Of a DNA stretch of 64,000 nucleotides, positions 34,956 through 44,533 are shown piece after piece. Every line of letters starts with the position of its first letter. The stretch's first letter is position 1. Under the pieces are notes generated by a model. The model searched no databases, was not told where the DNA came from, and was given only the letters and a program-made list of their open reading frames with translations. The translations under genes were made by a program, and so were the position numbers. Source of the DNA: Buttiauxella izardii (GTDB lineage Bacteria > Pseudomonadota > Gammaproteobacteria > Enterobacterales > Enterobacteriaceae); contig NZ_QZWH01000012.1 of NCBI RefSeq assembly GCF_003601925.1, positions 53,162 through 117,161 of the forward strand, given 5' to 3'.

Positions 34956-35438
34956 ATGCCCCCCTTTCATCAACTTACAGCAACCAGTTTGGGCGGCCAG
35001 CTTATCTCAATGGCCGACTACGCGGGTAAGCTGGTTCTGGTGGTGAATACCGCCAGCCATTGTGGCTTCACGCCGCAATACGCTGGCCTTGAAACACTCT
35101 ACAAGAAATACGCCGCCCAAGGATTGGTGGTGCTGGGTTTCCCCTGCAATCAATTCGGTAAACAGGAACCCGGCGGCGCCGAAGAAATCGCGCAGACCTG
35201 TCACATTAATTACGGCGTGAGCTTCCCGATGTTTGAGAAAGTGGAGGTCAACGGCGCCGCTGCACACCCGGTGTTTCGTTACCTGAAAGACGAATTGCCC
35301 GGCGTGCTGGGGGGACGGATCAAGTGGAACTTCACTAAGTTCCTGATCGGGCGCGATGGCAAACCGCTCAAGCGTTTTGCACCGTACTCCACCCCGGAAA
35401 AAATGGAAGCAGCAATCCTTGCTGCACTTGAAATCTAA
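34956..35438 (+). CDS. Glutathione-peroxidase-family thiol peroxidase (BtuE type)
   Basis: A 160-residue peroxidase. The peroxidatic residue is Cys36 in VNTASHCGFTPQYAGLE (not selenocysteine), with GFPCNQFGKQEPG and KWNFTKFLIGRDG giving the Gln and Trp/Asn of the active site. Bacterial members mostly use thioredoxin. TTGAGGATT precedes the ATG at 34956; the in-frame extension upstream has no conserved residues. Periplasmic signal absent. Confidence 0.9.
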   Translation: MPPFHQLTATSLGGQLISMADYAGKLVLVVNTASHCGFTPQYAGLETLYKKYAAQGLVVLGFPCNQFGKQEPGGAEEIAQTCHINYGVSFPMFEKVEVNGAAAHPVFRYLKDELPGVLGGRIKWNFTKFLIGRDGKPLKRFAPYSTPEKMEAAILAALEI

Positions 35439-35486
35439 GTCTTCCTGTCATTCCAGATTTTAATCGGCACCCACCCCAATTTAAAA

Positions 35487-36509
35487 CTAACGCCCTTCTC
35501 CAACCCGCCAAATCTTCTCCGCGTAGCGCCCGACAAGGGCTAGCGAGATGGCGAGCAGCAGGAAGAAAATCACCTTATTGGTGTCATCCCAGAACATTTC
35601 GAAATAGCGCGTGTAGAGATTAATCCCAAGAAACGTCAGGCCAAATCCGCGCAGCATACCGTCCTCGGTTTTCAGGCTAATCCAGATACAGGCAATCGCC
35701 GCCAGCGCGAATAATAATGACCAGTGCAGTAATTCAATCTGGCGCACGCTTTGCCAGACGTCGAAGTCATAATTGCCAAATATCGACAAAATCCACAACG
35801 CGATAAACAAATATAGCAACCCCATTGCTTTACTGACGCTGAATAAATTACGTTGCTGTAAAGGCGTTTTCAGCACGTAACAGGCCGCCAGTAATACGCC
35901 GCCAAATAATACAAAGCGAATCGGGTAATTCATGCCAAGCCAATAAGCGCCCCAACCGGAAGCGTAGCCTGTTGACGTGCCGAAATAGCTGCCCAACGCC
36001 AATAAACAGAATAACCAGATAAGCCCGGAACGGCTCAAATAGCCAATTGCGGCGTAGATTGCGCAGCCGAGTAAAAAGAGTGGTGCGACATTGCCGCTGC
36101 CGGTATCCAGTGCCATGCCAACCTGCGATAAACATAACGCGGTGAATAACACGCCGAGGAATAAAATAGCTTCATTGCTGTAGCGTTTTTCCGGCGTGAG
36201 TTTTTGCCGACGGAAACCCCAGAAATAAAGTGCGGCGGCGATAATTGCCAGAATCACGGCGCGGGTGACGTAGCCAAAATCGAATAACAGAGCCATCAAA
36301 TATTCGTCGGCGACCAGGCTTCCAATAGCAATAATCGCGCAGGCCAGCGCAATCCAGAAGGCGTAACGACTCAGGCGCTGCCAGTCGAAAAGTTGAATTG
36401 AGAGATTTTGCTGCAACCGCTGTTGCTCGGTTTCGTCGAGAACCCCTTCTTTACGCCAGCCTTCCAGCGCGTGCCGAATGACTTTTTCCTGTTTGCGTGT
36501 CACTTTCAT
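35487..36509 (-). CDS. DUF2157 multi-pass membrane protein
   Basis: 340 residues with a short soluble N-terminus (KVIRHALEGWRKEGVLDETEQQRLQQNL) typical of DUF2157 and about nine to ten transmembrane helices after residue 45. Function unknown in the family. AAGGAAAACC precedes the ATG. Transcribed alone, divergent from tam. Confidence 0.85.
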   Translation of the reverse strand: MKVTRKQEKVIRHALEGWRKEGVLDETEQQRLQQNLSIQLFDWQRLSRYAFWIALACAIIAIGSLVADEYLMALLFDFGYVTRAVILAIIAAALYFWGFRRQKLTPEKRYSNEAILFLGVLFTALCLSQVGMALDTGSGNVAPLFLLGCAIYAAIGYLSRSGLIWLFCLLALGSYFGTSTGYASGWGAYWLGMNYPIRFVLFGGVLLAACYVLKTPLQQRNLFSVSKAMGLLYLFIALWILSIFGNYDFDVWQSVRQIELLHWSLLFALAAIACIWISLKTEDGMLRGFGLTFLGINLYTRYFEMFWDDTNKVIFFLLLAISLALVGRYAEKIWRVGEGR

Positions 36510-36624
36510 AACGGTTTTCCTTACCTGATTTTACGCATTACGTTACAACATATTGTCGTAATCTATGAGAAGCACAATTCTGAATCATTAAGACTTATAT
36601 TTCATTTTAGCCGGAGGAAGAGAC

Positions 36625-37386
36625 ATGCAGGACTGGAACCCCGCCCTTTACTTGCAGTTTGAAGCTGAGCGCACACGCCCGGCTGCCGAATTAGCCGCAC
36701 GCATTCAACATCCCGAAGCGCGGAATATTTCTGATTTAGGCTGTGGCCCCGGCAATAGCACGGCGCTATTACATAAAGCCTTTCCACATTCGACCGTAAC
36801 GGGTGTCGACAATTCTCCGGCGATGCTGGAAAAAGCGCGTGTCGCACTGCCGAATTGTCAGTTTGAGAGCGCCGATATCGCCCACTGGCAACCGGCGGTG
36901 AAACAGGATGTGATTTATGCGAATGCGTCATTGCAATGGCTGGGGGATCATTCGTCGCTGTTTCCACACCTTGCCGCGCAACTGGCTGAAGGCGGCGTGT
37001 TAGCGGTGCAGATGCCGGATAACTGGCAGGAACCGACGCACACATTAATGCGCCAGGTGGCGGCTGAATTAGGTCAACCGGACTCCGGGCGCGAAGAGTT
37101 GCTGCCCGCGCAGCAATATTACGATCTGCTGGCGCAATCAGGTTGCACGGTGGACATCTGGCGCACCACTTATTTCCACGTCATGCCATCGGCGCAGGCG
37201 ATTATTGAATGGCTGAGTTCGACCGGGTTGCGCCCTTATCTGGCGGGGTTGGACAATATTCAGCAGCAGGCCTTTTTGGCACGTTACCACTCGCTTTTGC
37301 AGCTGGCTTACCCGCCGCAGCACGACGGAAATGTGCTGATGCTATTCCCACGTTTGTTTATTGTGGCGCGCAAAACTACAGCGTAA
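36625..37386 (+). CDS. tam: Trans-aconitate 2-methyltransferase
   Basis: A 253-residue SAM methyltransferase, the E. coli Tam length (252). SAM motif I is [15 protein letters not shown] near 35-49; [14 protein letters not shown] follows; then [10 protein letters not shown] and [12 protein letters not shown]. Tam methylates trans-aconitate, which relieves inhibition of aconitase. A GGAGGAAG site precedes the ATG. Overlaps the convergent AraC-type gene by 11 nt. Confidence 0.93.
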   Translation: MQDWNPALYLQFEAERTRPAAELAARIQHPEARNISDLGCGPGNSTALLHKAFPHSTVTGVDNSPAMLEKARVALPNCQFESADIAHWQPAVKQDVIYANASLQWLGDHSSLFPHLAAQLAEGGVLAVQMPDNWQEPTHTLMRQVAAELGQPDSGREELLPAQQYYDLLAQSGCTVDIWRTTYFHVMPSAQAIIEWLSSTGLRPYLAGLDNIQQQAFLARYHSLLQLAYPPQHDGNVLMLFPRLFIVARKTTA

Positions 37387-38320
37387 CGCCCATCTGGCGC
37401 AGCGTTTCCACATCCTGCAATGGGGCTGCGCCAAACGAACGGCGGTATTCACGATTAAATTGCGACGGCGATTCGTAACCCACTTGCCAGGCAACGTTCG
37501 CCACATCCAGGCTGCCGGTCAGAAGCAATCGTCGCGCTTCAAGCAGGCGGATCTGCTTTTGATATTGCAACGGGCTCATAATGGTCAGCGCTTTAAAGCG
37601 GTGATGCAGGCTCGATGAACTCATCCCGACACGTTTTGCCAGCTCGTCAATTTTCAGGGGTTCGGCAAAATGACGCTTAATCCACGCCAGAGCTTCGTTT
37701 ACGCCTTTACCCTGCGTCCACGCGAGCGTCTGTTTCCAGAATGCCGAACCCGCGGGGGCTGTGACCAGGCGATAAAGGATTTCCTGTTTGACGAGTTTTG
37801 ATAAAACCGGCAGGTCGTCAGGCGCATCCAGCAGTTTAACCAGGCGCAAAAAGGCATCCTGTAACGCTTCATCTGATTGCGTGACCCAGGCTCCGACATT
37901 CGCCACTTCTTGCTGTTTTTCTGGCAGGGTGATTTGCAAAGAAACGATTAAGTCGGCGATTTCTTTGCTGTCCAGATCGATACGCAAACCATAATAAGGC
38001 GCGGATTCACAAGCTTGCGTGACCTGCCCGGAAACCGGCATATCGACTGCTGCCAGCGAATAACTGCCCGGCCCATACTCAGTGACGTTGTCACCGATTA
38101 ACATCTTTTTGCGCCCCTGCAACACGATGCACATCGAGGGTTGCAACATGCCGCGATTGAGCACGGTCGGCTCAGGCATGCGCACAAAACTCAGCCATGG
38201 CAACGCCGTCACAAAATCACGTTCCGACGAGCCACTACGCTGATAATGTTCCGCCACGCGCTGGCAGAGTTCCGCTAAAATGCGGCCCTCAGGCCGCTGA
38301 ATATTCACTTCTTCTGGCAT
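37376..38320 (-). CDS. AraC-family regulator, cupin-type N-terminus
   Basis: A 314-residue regulator: AraC_N sensor domain ([33 protein letters not shown]) and two C-terminal HTHs ([62 protein letters not shown]). The ATG at 38320 is coupled to the aldehyde dehydrogenase stop (TGATATG), so it is the second gene of that operon. It resembles YqhC, which senses aldehydes, so an aldehyde-response role for the pair is a fair inference. Confidence 0.9.
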   Translation of the reverse strand: MPEEVNIQRPEGRILAELCQRVAEHYQRSGSSERDFVTALPWLSFVRMPEPTVLNRGMLQPSMCIVLQGRKKMLIGDNVTEYGPGSYSLAAVDMPVSGQVTQACESAPYYGLRIDLDSKEIADLIVSLQITLPEKQQEVANVGAWVTQSDEALQDAFLRLVKLLDAPDDLPVLSKLVKQEILYRLVTAPAGSAFWKQTLAWTQGKGVNEALAWIKRHFAEPLKIDELAKRVGMSSSSLHHRFKALTIMSPLQYQKQIRLLEARRLLLTGSLDVANVAWQVGYESPSQFNREYRRSFGAAPLQDVETLRQMGVTL

Positions 38321-38321
38321 A

Positions 38322-39722
38322 TCAATGCCCCATAATGGCTTTCGGTTCAAGATACCCTTCCAGCCCGTAAGTGCCAAACTCGCGCCCAAGCCCTGATTGT
38401 TTAAAGCCGCCAAATGGCGCATTCGGTTCGTCATAAACACCGTTTACAAACACCCGCCCGGCAATTAACTGGTCCGCCACCGCTGCGGTACGCGCCGCAT
38501 CTTTGCCGCTCACATAAGCTTGCAAGCCGTAAATCGTGTCGTTGGCGATTGCCACAGCCTCGGCGTCATCTTTATAAGTGATTACCGATAACACGGGGCC
38601 AAAAATCTCTTGCTGGGCGATAGTCATATCGTTGCGAACATTAACAAAAACAGTCGGTTTCACATAGTAACCGCGTTCGAAACCTTCTGCGCGCCCTTCG
38701 CCACCACACAGTAATTCAGCACCTTCTTCTATGCCCTTGCGGATGTAATCCTGCACGCGTTGAAACTGCTGCGCCGTCACCGAAGTACCGATGTTTTCGC
38801 CCGGAACCAGCTGCGAAATATGTTTGCACAGTTGCGTTTTCACCGCTTCAAGTTGGCTTTCCGCCACCAGCAATCGGGTGCCCGCAATGCACGCCTGGCC
38901 GCTGTTCCACGACATCACCTGTAACGCGAGCGGAATCGCCCGTTCCAGATCCGCATCGTCGAGCAGCACATTGGCTGACTTCCCACCCAATTCCAGCGTC
39001 ACACGTTTGAGCGTATCCACCGCGCCACGAGCAATGGTTTTGCCAACAACGGTTGAGCCGGTAAACGAAATTTTAGCAATATCAGGATGACGGGTAATTT
39101 CCGCCCCCACCACGTCGCCACGCCCGGTCACAATGTTAATCACGCCATCCGGCAAGCCCGCGGCGTGCAAACATTCGGTGATCAGCGCCGTTTGTTGGGC
39201 GCTCATTTCGCTGGGTTTAATGACGGCGGTTGAACCCGAGGCAATCACCGTTGAGAGTTTGCCCGCAATAAAACCGTAATTTGCGTTCCACGGCGTGATC
39301 AGCCCGACAACACCGTGTGGTTCCATCACCACGTTTGCGCCGCCGACGCGGGTTTCAAAAGCATAGTCGGCAAGAATATCGCGCATTTGTAAAAAACCGA
39401 GGTAAGAACGTTGAACGGTACTTTCTGCAAAGGATCGCGGGCAACCATACTCTTCAACCATGGTGTCGATAAGCTCGGTTTCGCGAGCTTTTAGCGCATC
39501 ATGCAATTGTTGCAACCAGGCCATGCGCTGTTCACGCGTTGATAGACGCATCGCCGGGAATGCAGCTTTCGCGGCGGCAATGGCGAGGCGCGTATCGTCC
39601 ACATCAGCCAGTTGAACCTCGGCAATTTTCTCTTCGTTAGTCGGATTAATCAGGTCGATGATTTCTACACCGTGCGGGGTAACAAACTGGCCGTTGATAT
39701 AGATTTTATTGATGGTTTTCAT
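38322..39722 (-). CDS. NAD(P)-dependent aldehyde dehydrogenase
   Basis: A 466-residue ALDH. Catalytic Cys in GQACIAGTR near 275 and general-base Glu in VTLELGGKSAN near 245; cofactor loops in ITPWNANYGF and FTGSTVVGK. Starts MKTINKIYINGQFVTPHG, a common opening of this subgroup. It is cotranscribed with the AraC regulator downstream. The substrate is unknown. The ATG at 39722 matches the family length. Confidence 0.93.
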   Translation of the reverse strand: MKTINKIYINGQFVTPHGVEIIDLINPTNEEKIAEVQLADVDDTRLAIAAAKAAFPAMRLSTREQRMAWLQQLHDALKARETELIDTMVEEYGCPRSFAESTVQRSYLGFLQMRDILADYAFETRVGGANVVMEPHGVVGLITPWNANYGFIAGKLSTVIASGSTAVIKPSEMSAQQTALITECLHAAGLPDGVINIVTGRGDVVGAEITRHPDIAKISFTGSTVVGKTIARGAVDTLKRVTLELGGKSANVLLDDADLERAIPLALQVMSWNSGQACIAGTRLLVAESQLEAVKTQLCKHISQLVPGENIGTSVTAQQFQRVQDYIRKGIEEGAELLCGGEGRAEGFERGYYVKPTVFVNVRNDMTIAQQEIFGPVLSVITYKDDAEAVAIANDTIYGLQAYVSGKDAARTAAVADQLIAGRVFVNGVYDEPNAPFGGFKQSGLGREFGTYGLEGYLEPKAIMGH

Positions 39723-39826
39723 GTTGCGCTCCAGGTGTGTTTTGACCGGTTCAGTGTCGCCTGGAGGCTGGTTTTTCTTTAGAGCAATGCTGTCAGATGA
39801 TTGCACAATCCTGCAAATGTGCCGGA

Positions 39827-40537
39827 TTATCCCCTCAGCCGCAGCGGTGGTAATTGGTCAAACACCGAGCGCAGGCAACTGCCCCACATATTGCGAATCT
39901 CGCTGAAATACTCGTGTTGCGCGGTGATGGCGTATTGTTGTGAATCGTCAAAACTCTCGGCCTGATACATCATCACATCCAGCGGCAGGCCAACGGATAA
40001 ATTCGAGTTGAGCGTCGAGTCCATGGAAATCAACGCGCACTGCACCGCCTGTTCCAGACTGGTGTCGTAACTGACGATCCGGTCAATGATCGGTTTGCCG
40101 TATTTGCTTTCGCCAATCTGGAAATACGGCGTGTCGCTGGTCGCTTCGATGAAATTCCCTTCGGCATAAATGTGAAACAGGCGCGTGGATTCGCCGCGAA
40201 TTTGGCCGCCGAGAATAAACGTGGCGGTGAAATCTGCCCCGTCACGGGCGATTACCTCTTTTAAAGTTTGCCCCACCAGAACGGCGGCGTCGTAAAGTGA
40301 GCTGACGGTGTAGAGATTTTGCGTGGTGGCGTCTTGTGCGCGGTGTTGCAACAGGTTGATGACGCTTTGCGTGGTCGCCAGATTACCGGCACTTTGCATG
40401 ATCAGCGTGCGGTCATCGCCACGCTGGAAGACGTGCAATTTTTTGAAGGTCGAGATGTGATCAACGCCCGCGTTAGTGCGCGAGTCGCTGACAAAAATCA
40501 TGCCGCTGGCTAAGCGCATGGCAACGCAGTAAGTCAT
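39827..40537 (-). CDS. Anbu (ancestral beta subunit) proteasome-like hydrolase
   Basis: A 236-residue Ntn-hydrolase of the Anbu/BPH family. After the initiator Met comes the catalytic Thr: MTYCVAMRLASGMIFVSDSRTNAGVDHISTFKK, with D/K proteasome-type residues and ATFILGGQIRGE, IGESKYGKPIIDR, ISMDSTLNSNLSVGLPLD further on. The ATG at 40537 is decisive, since Thr2 must be exposed. It is the last gene of the conserved four-gene Anbu operon. Anbu particles have been described as open helical rings; the natural substrate is uncertain. Confidence 0.92.
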   Translation of the reverse strand: MTYCVAMRLASGMIFVSDSRTNAGVDHISTFKKLHVFQRGDDRTLIMQSAGNLATTQSVINLLQHRAQDATTQNLYTVSSLYDAAVLVGQTLKEVIARDGADFTATFILGGQIRGESTRLFHIYAEGNFIEATSDTPYFQIGESKYGKPIIDRIVSYDTSLEQAVQCALISMDSTLNSNLSVGLPLDVMMYQAESFDDSQQYAITAQHEYFSEIRNMWGSCLRSVFDQLPPLRLRG

Positions 40538-40556
40538 AGTTAATTCCTGATGTGAG

Positions 40557-41357
40557 TTATTGCTGGCCCTGCATGCGCTGCACCGCCGCCACCGTTTCCA
40601 TCCCTTCGTCGCCACCGCCAATGCGCACGCCGCGCACCGGGCAGGCATCGAGATAATCAAACCCCACCGCAAGCTTCAGGTGGTGGCAGGTATTGCGCGT
40701 GTTGTTGGTGATATCAAAACTGTGCCAGCGCCCTTCTACCAGCGCTTCAACCCAGGCGTGCATCGCCACATGCGCGCTGTCCGGCGTGTAGAGATAACCG
40801 CTGATGTAACGCGCCGGGATATTCAGGCTGCGGCAACAGGCGACAAACACATGCGCGTGATCCTGGCAAACGCCCACGCCAGCCTCGAATGCCTGCGCGG
40901 CGCTGTCTTTAACGTCCGTGCCGCCCGGCGTATAGGGCATGCGTTCCAGCACTTCACCCATCATCACCGTCAGGCTTTCCAGCGGCGCGGTTTCGCGCCA
41001 GTGCAGATTGGCAAAGGCCAGAATCGCGCCATCCGGCTGCGTTAACGGCGTATGGCGCAACCACACCAGCGGCGAAAGTGCTTCGTGAGTGCCATCGTCC
41101 AGCGCTTCTCCTTCGGCAATTTCCACCACGCCCGTCGCTTTAATGCTGATCGACTGATGCGGACGGTCGAGCGTCAAAACATGCAGAATATTGCCAAAAG
41201 CATCGGTGGTTTGTACCGCCTCTTCCGGTAGCGCCAGCTCCCAGGAAATAATGTGCTGATGCAGCGATTCCTGCGGCGTGAGGCGCAAATACTGCGTGCT
41301 GTGCTTAACCAACTCGTCATAGCTGTAATGCGTGCTGTGTTCGATTGTCAGTCTCAT
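40557..41357 (-). CDS. Transglutaminase-like cysteine protease of the Anbu operon
   Basis: 266 residues with the bacterial transglutaminase N-terminal strand domain (TIEHSTHYSYDELVKHSTQYLRLTPQ) and the catalytic triad: Cys in GVGVCQDHAHVF near 160, His in HVAMHAWVEA, Asp in WHSFDITNNT. Overlaps the alpha-E gene by 4 nt (ATGA). Found with ATP-grasp and alpha-E proteins in many proteobacteria; proposed to process or make peptides. Confidence 0.92.
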   Translation of the reverse strand: MRLTIEHSTHYSYDELVKHSTQYLRLTPQESLHQHIISWELALPEEAVQTTDAFGNILHVLTLDRPHQSISIKATGVVEIAEGEALDDGTHEALSPLVWLRHTPLTQPDGAILAFANLHWRETAPLESLTVMMGEVLERMPYTPGGTDVKDSAAQAFEAGVGVCQDHAHVFVACCRSLNIPARYISGYLYTPDSAHVAMHAWVEALVEGRWHSFDITNNTRNTCHHLKLAVGFDYLDACPVRGVRIGGGDEGMETVAAVQRMQGQQ

Positions 41358-42283
41358 TGTGCCTCCAGATAGGTGTATTGGATGCTTTCGGAAATCGCGT
41401 TGACCTGGCTTAAAAAGCGCGTCAGCCAGGGTTGCAGGCCGGAATCTATGACGTCATCCAATGTGCTAAAGCGTAGCTCGGCATGCAGAACATGCGCCAG
41501 GCGGCGTGGTGCGTTGGCGCTGTGGCCGCCAATCAATTCCAGTTGGTTGACCACTTCTTCGATGCACGACCGCAAAGAACGCGGGCTTTCGCTACGTAAT
41601 ATCAGCAAATCAGCCACCATTTCGCGCACCAGTTGCTGCTTGTAGATACTGTGATACGCCTCGCGCGCACTCACTGCGCGCAGCAAAGTGTCCATGCGGT
41701 AATGCTCGCGCACGGCGTCCGGGTCGTTATCCAGCAGTTGGTTTTTCACGCCCAATAAACGCGCGGTGCTGTCGGCGCGTTCCAGTAATGTGCCGATGCG
41801 GATAAACGACATCGCATCGTTGCGCAGCATGGTGCCAAACATCGCGCCACGAAACAGGTGTGAACGCTCTTTCACCCAGTCAAAAAAGTCATCGGCATTG
41901 CTGCTGTTGACGCCTTCTTTGCGCAGCCGTTTCATCTCAATCCACGCCGAGTTGATGCTTTCCCACACTTCTGATGACAAGCTACCGCGCACCGCATGGG
42001 CGTTCTCCCAAGCCGACTGGAAACAGCTATAAATGCTGCTCGGGTTGCGGGTATCCAACGCAAAGTAGTCGAAAATCCCCGGCATGGTGAGTTGCTGGTA
42101 ATACTCCCAGTACGCAGCCCCGCTGCCGGTTAAATTCAGCGGCACCTGCAAATCCTGATGCCCGGTTTCGCGAAATGGCATCATTGATAAACGGTTGGTG
42201 ACGTCTAATACGCGGGCAATGTTTTCAGCGCGTTCCAGATAACGAGCCATCCAATACAGTTCACTGGCGGTGCGGCTTAGCAT
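41354..42283 (-). CDS. Alpha-E domain protein of the Anbu operon
   Basis: A 309-residue, almost entirely helical protein of the alpha-E family (MLSRTASELYWMARYLERAENIARVLDVTNRL at the N-terminus is the signature). It overlaps the ATP-grasp gene by 7 nt and the transglutaminase gene by 4 nt, so the three products are translated together. The domain is often fused to or paired with the circularly permuted ATP-grasp. Its activity is unknown. Confidence 0.92.
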   Translation of the reverse strand: MLSRTASELYWMARYLERAENIARVLDVTNRLSMMPFRETGHQDLQVPLNLTGSGAAYWEYYQQLTMPGIFDYFALDTRNPSSIYSCFQSAWENAHAVRGSLSSEVWESINSAWIEMKRLRKEGVNSSNADDFFDWVKERSHLFRGAMFGTMLRNDAMSFIRIGTLLERADSTARLLGVKNQLLDNDPDAVREHYRMDTLLRAVSAREAYHSIYKQQLVREMVADLLILRSESPRSLRSCIEEVVNQLELIGGHSANAPRRLAHVLHAELRFSTLDDVIDSGLQPWLTRFLSQVNAISESIQYTYLEAQ

Positions 42284-43716
42284 GATGTGTCGTCCTCCAG
42301 AACCCAGGTGTCTTTGGTGCCGCCGCCTTGCGATGAGTTCACCACCAGCGAGCCTTTTTTGAGCGCCACACGCGTTAAGCCGCCTGCGATTAAGCGCGTT
42401 TCAGCGCCATACAATGCGAACGGGCGCAGATCGATATGGCGCGGTGCCAAGCCTTCTTCGACAAACGTCGGGCACGTTGACAGCGCCAGCGTGTCCTGGG
42501 CGATATAGTTTTGCGGGCGAGCTTTGAGCACCGCGCGGAAGGCTTCGATTTCCGCTTTGCTGGCCGCCGGGCCAATCAACATGCCGTAACCGCCTGCGCC
42601 GTGGACCTCTTTCACCACCATTTGTTCAAGGCGAGACAGCACGTAACCGAGTTGATCCGCATGGCGGCACTGCCAGGTGGGCACGTTATTCAGAATCGGT
42701 TCTTCGGAGAGATAAAAACGGATCATGGCGGGCACATAGGGATAAATGGATTTGTCATCAGCCACGCCGGTGCCAATCGCATTCGCCAGCACCACGCCGC
42801 CAGTGCGATACACCGACAGCAAACCCGGCACGCCAAGCATCGAATCCGGGCGAAACGCCAGCGGGTCGAGAAACCCATCGTCCACCCGGCGATAAATCAC
42901 GTCGACTTTGCATGGCCCCAGCGTAGTGCGCATAAATACCGCGCCCTCTTTGACAAACAAATCCGCGCTTTCCACCAGCTCGACGCCCATTTGTTGCGCC
43001 AGGAAGCTGTGTTCAAAATAGGCGCTGTTAAAGCGGCCTGGCGTGAGAACGACGACGGTCGGGTCATTAACCGGCGAGCTTTCCCGCAGGGTTTGCAGTA
43101 GGTGCGAAGGGTAACGTTCGACCGGGCGAATGCGCTGTTGGGCGAATAATTCTGGGTAAAGCCGCATCATCATTTTGCGGTTTTCGAGCATGTATGAAAC
43201 GCCGGACGGCGTGCGCAGGTTGTCTTCCAGCACGTAATATTGCCCGTCGCCGCCGCGCACCATATCCACGCCAATGATGTGCGCGTAAATATCGCGGTGC
43301 AGGTTGATGCCCTGCATACACGGCTGATACTGGTCATTTGCCAGCACTTGTTCAGCCGGGATCACGCCCGCTTTGAGGATATTTTGATCGTGATAGATAT
43401 CGTGCAAAAAGAGGTTTAGCGCCTGCACCCGCTGGCGAATCCCGGCATCGAGCATCGCCCATTCGGCGGCGGGAATAATGCGCGGCACGCTATCAAAGGG
43501 AATTAAGCGCTCGGCCCCGTCTTCGTCGCCATAGACGTTAAAAGTAATTCCGACGCGGTGGAACAACAGCGCCGCTTCCTGCTTCTTGCGCATTACCGCC
43601 GAACTGTCGGCACGCTGTAGCCAGTTCCAGTAATTGCCGTAATGGCCACGATGATTGCCGTCGAGCGCAAACATTTCATCAAAAAAAGACGCAGCACCAG
43701 GGTCCATATTGATCAT
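42277..43716 (-). CDS. Circularly permuted ATP-grasp protein of the Anbu operon
   Basis: 479 residues, family DUF404/DUF407/CP-ATPgrasp_2. Landmarks: FDSVPRIIPAAEW, IIGVDMVRGGDGQYYVLEDNLRTPSGVSYMLENR, VDVIYRRVDDGFLDPLAF, VVKEVHGAGGYGMLIGP and RHIDLRPFALYG. Proposed to form amide bonds as in peptide ligation. The ATG at 43716 follows GAGGG; seven in-frame upstream codons are not needed. First gene of the operon. Confidence 0.92.
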   Translation of the reverse strand: MINMDPGAASFFDEMFALDGNHRGHYGNYWNWLQRADSSAVMRKKQEAALLFHRVGITFNVYGDEDGAERLIPFDSVPRIIPAAEWAMLDAGIRQRVQALNLFLHDIYHDQNILKAGVIPAEQVLANDQYQPCMQGINLHRDIYAHIIGVDMVRGGDGQYYVLEDNLRTPSGVSYMLENRKMMMRLYPELFAQQRIRPVERYPSHLLQTLRESSPVNDPTVVVLTPGRFNSAYFEHSFLAQQMGVELVESADLFVKEGAVFMRTTLGPCKVDVIYRRVDDGFLDPLAFRPDSMLGVPGLLSVYRTGGVVLANAIGTGVADDKSIYPYVPAMIRFYLSEEPILNNVPTWQCRHADQLGYVLSRLEQMVVKEVHGAGGYGMLIGPAASKAEIEAFRAVLKARPQNYIAQDTLALSTCPTFVEEGLAPRHIDLRPFALYGAETRLIAGGLTRVALKKGSLVVNSSQGGGTKDTWVLEDDTSC

Positions 43717-43832
43717 AATTCCCTCGCTTAAGGTCATGTAGCCGTTTCATGATTTAAGCAGGAAATATGCCATGTCAGTTTTAGTGCATTTTGCGGGGGG
43801 ATTTGCGCGATTTGGTGGCAAAAGACGCGGGC

Positions 43833-43860
43833 AAAAAAAAGAACGCACCGTGACGGTGCG
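43833..43860 (-). terminator. Terminator of the PACE efflux gene
   Basis: CGCACCG-TGA-CGGTGCG stem-loop (43844-43860) followed, in the minus direction, by a run of eight T residues (43833-43840). It lies 13 bp after the stop codon. Confidence 0.9.
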
Positions 43861-43872
43861 CTCTGAGGGAAG

Positions 43873-44307
43873 TTATTGCGCCGGACATTGCGTCCAGCGG
43901 GCGCGCAAAGTGTCATACGCCCAGTTATAAATCACGCTATATGGCAGGAAGAACAGGAAGAATCCAATCTCAACCATAAACGCCTGCAATAAAGAAATGT
44001 TCAGCATCCAGGCCGCCAGCGGCAGGCCAATCAGGATAAAGCCTCCTTCAAAGCCCAGCGAGTGCGCGATGCGCAAAGGCAAGCGGCGTTTTTGCCCGAC
44101 CGGGAAGAACTTGTCGAAACCGGCGTTATAAATCATGTTCCACACCATCGCGACGGTCGACAGCATGATCGCCAGCGCGCCCATCTGGAACAGCGGCTTA
44201 TTCATAATCCACGCCGCCAGCGGCGCACAGATCGCAATGGCGATAACTTCAAAACCCACCGCGTGGATAACGCGCTCGGCAAATGTTCTTTTTTGGGACT
44301 GCATCAT
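43873..44307 (-). CDS. PACE-family proton-driven efflux transporter
   Basis: 144 residues with four transmembrane helices arranged as two repeated halves (RVIHAVGFEVIAIAICAPLAAWI and RIAHSLGFEGGFILIGLPLAAWML), the tandem bacterial transmembrane pair of the PACE family (AceI). AceI exports chlorhexidine and other biocides or short diamines; here the substrate is not known. Divergent from a LysR gene that is its likely regulator. Confidence 0.92.
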   Translation of the reverse strand: MMQSQKRTFAERVIHAVGFEVIAIAICAPLAAWIMNKPLFQMGALAIMLSTVAMVWNMIYNAGFDKFFPVGQKRRLPLRIAHSLGFEGGFILIGLPLAAWMLNISLLQAFMVEIGFFLFFLPYSVIYNWAYDTLRARWTQCPAQ

Positions 44308-44403
44308 TCAACTCCAGATTCACTTTTAGCAATAGGGCTATGGCACGCATTATCATCGGTATTAGTGGTAGAGTTAAGTGATTAGCCATCGACAAAAGCG
44401 ATA

Positions 44404-44526
44404 CATCCGTCATACTTCGAGTTGCAGGTGCGTTGGCTACGTTTACTCGCCCGAATCACTTACTAATGTAAGCTCATCGGGACTCGTTCACTTGCCGCCT
44501 TCCTGCATCTCGAATTATTTTGGATG
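44404..44526. repeat. ERIC (IRU) repeat
   Basis: About 123 bp with the ERIC landmarks: CGTCATACTTCGAGTTGCA at the left, the central palindrome CACTTACTAATGTAAGCTC, and CACTTGCCGCCTTCCTGCA at the right, with inverted CATCC/GGATG ends. It lies in the divergent PACE/LysR promoter region and ends only 7 bp before the LysR start codon. Confidence 0.88.
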
Positions 44527-44533
44527 ATAGACG

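Noticed and set aside
36602..37045. Long antisense frame over tam
   Set aside because: A shadow of the tam coding frame.
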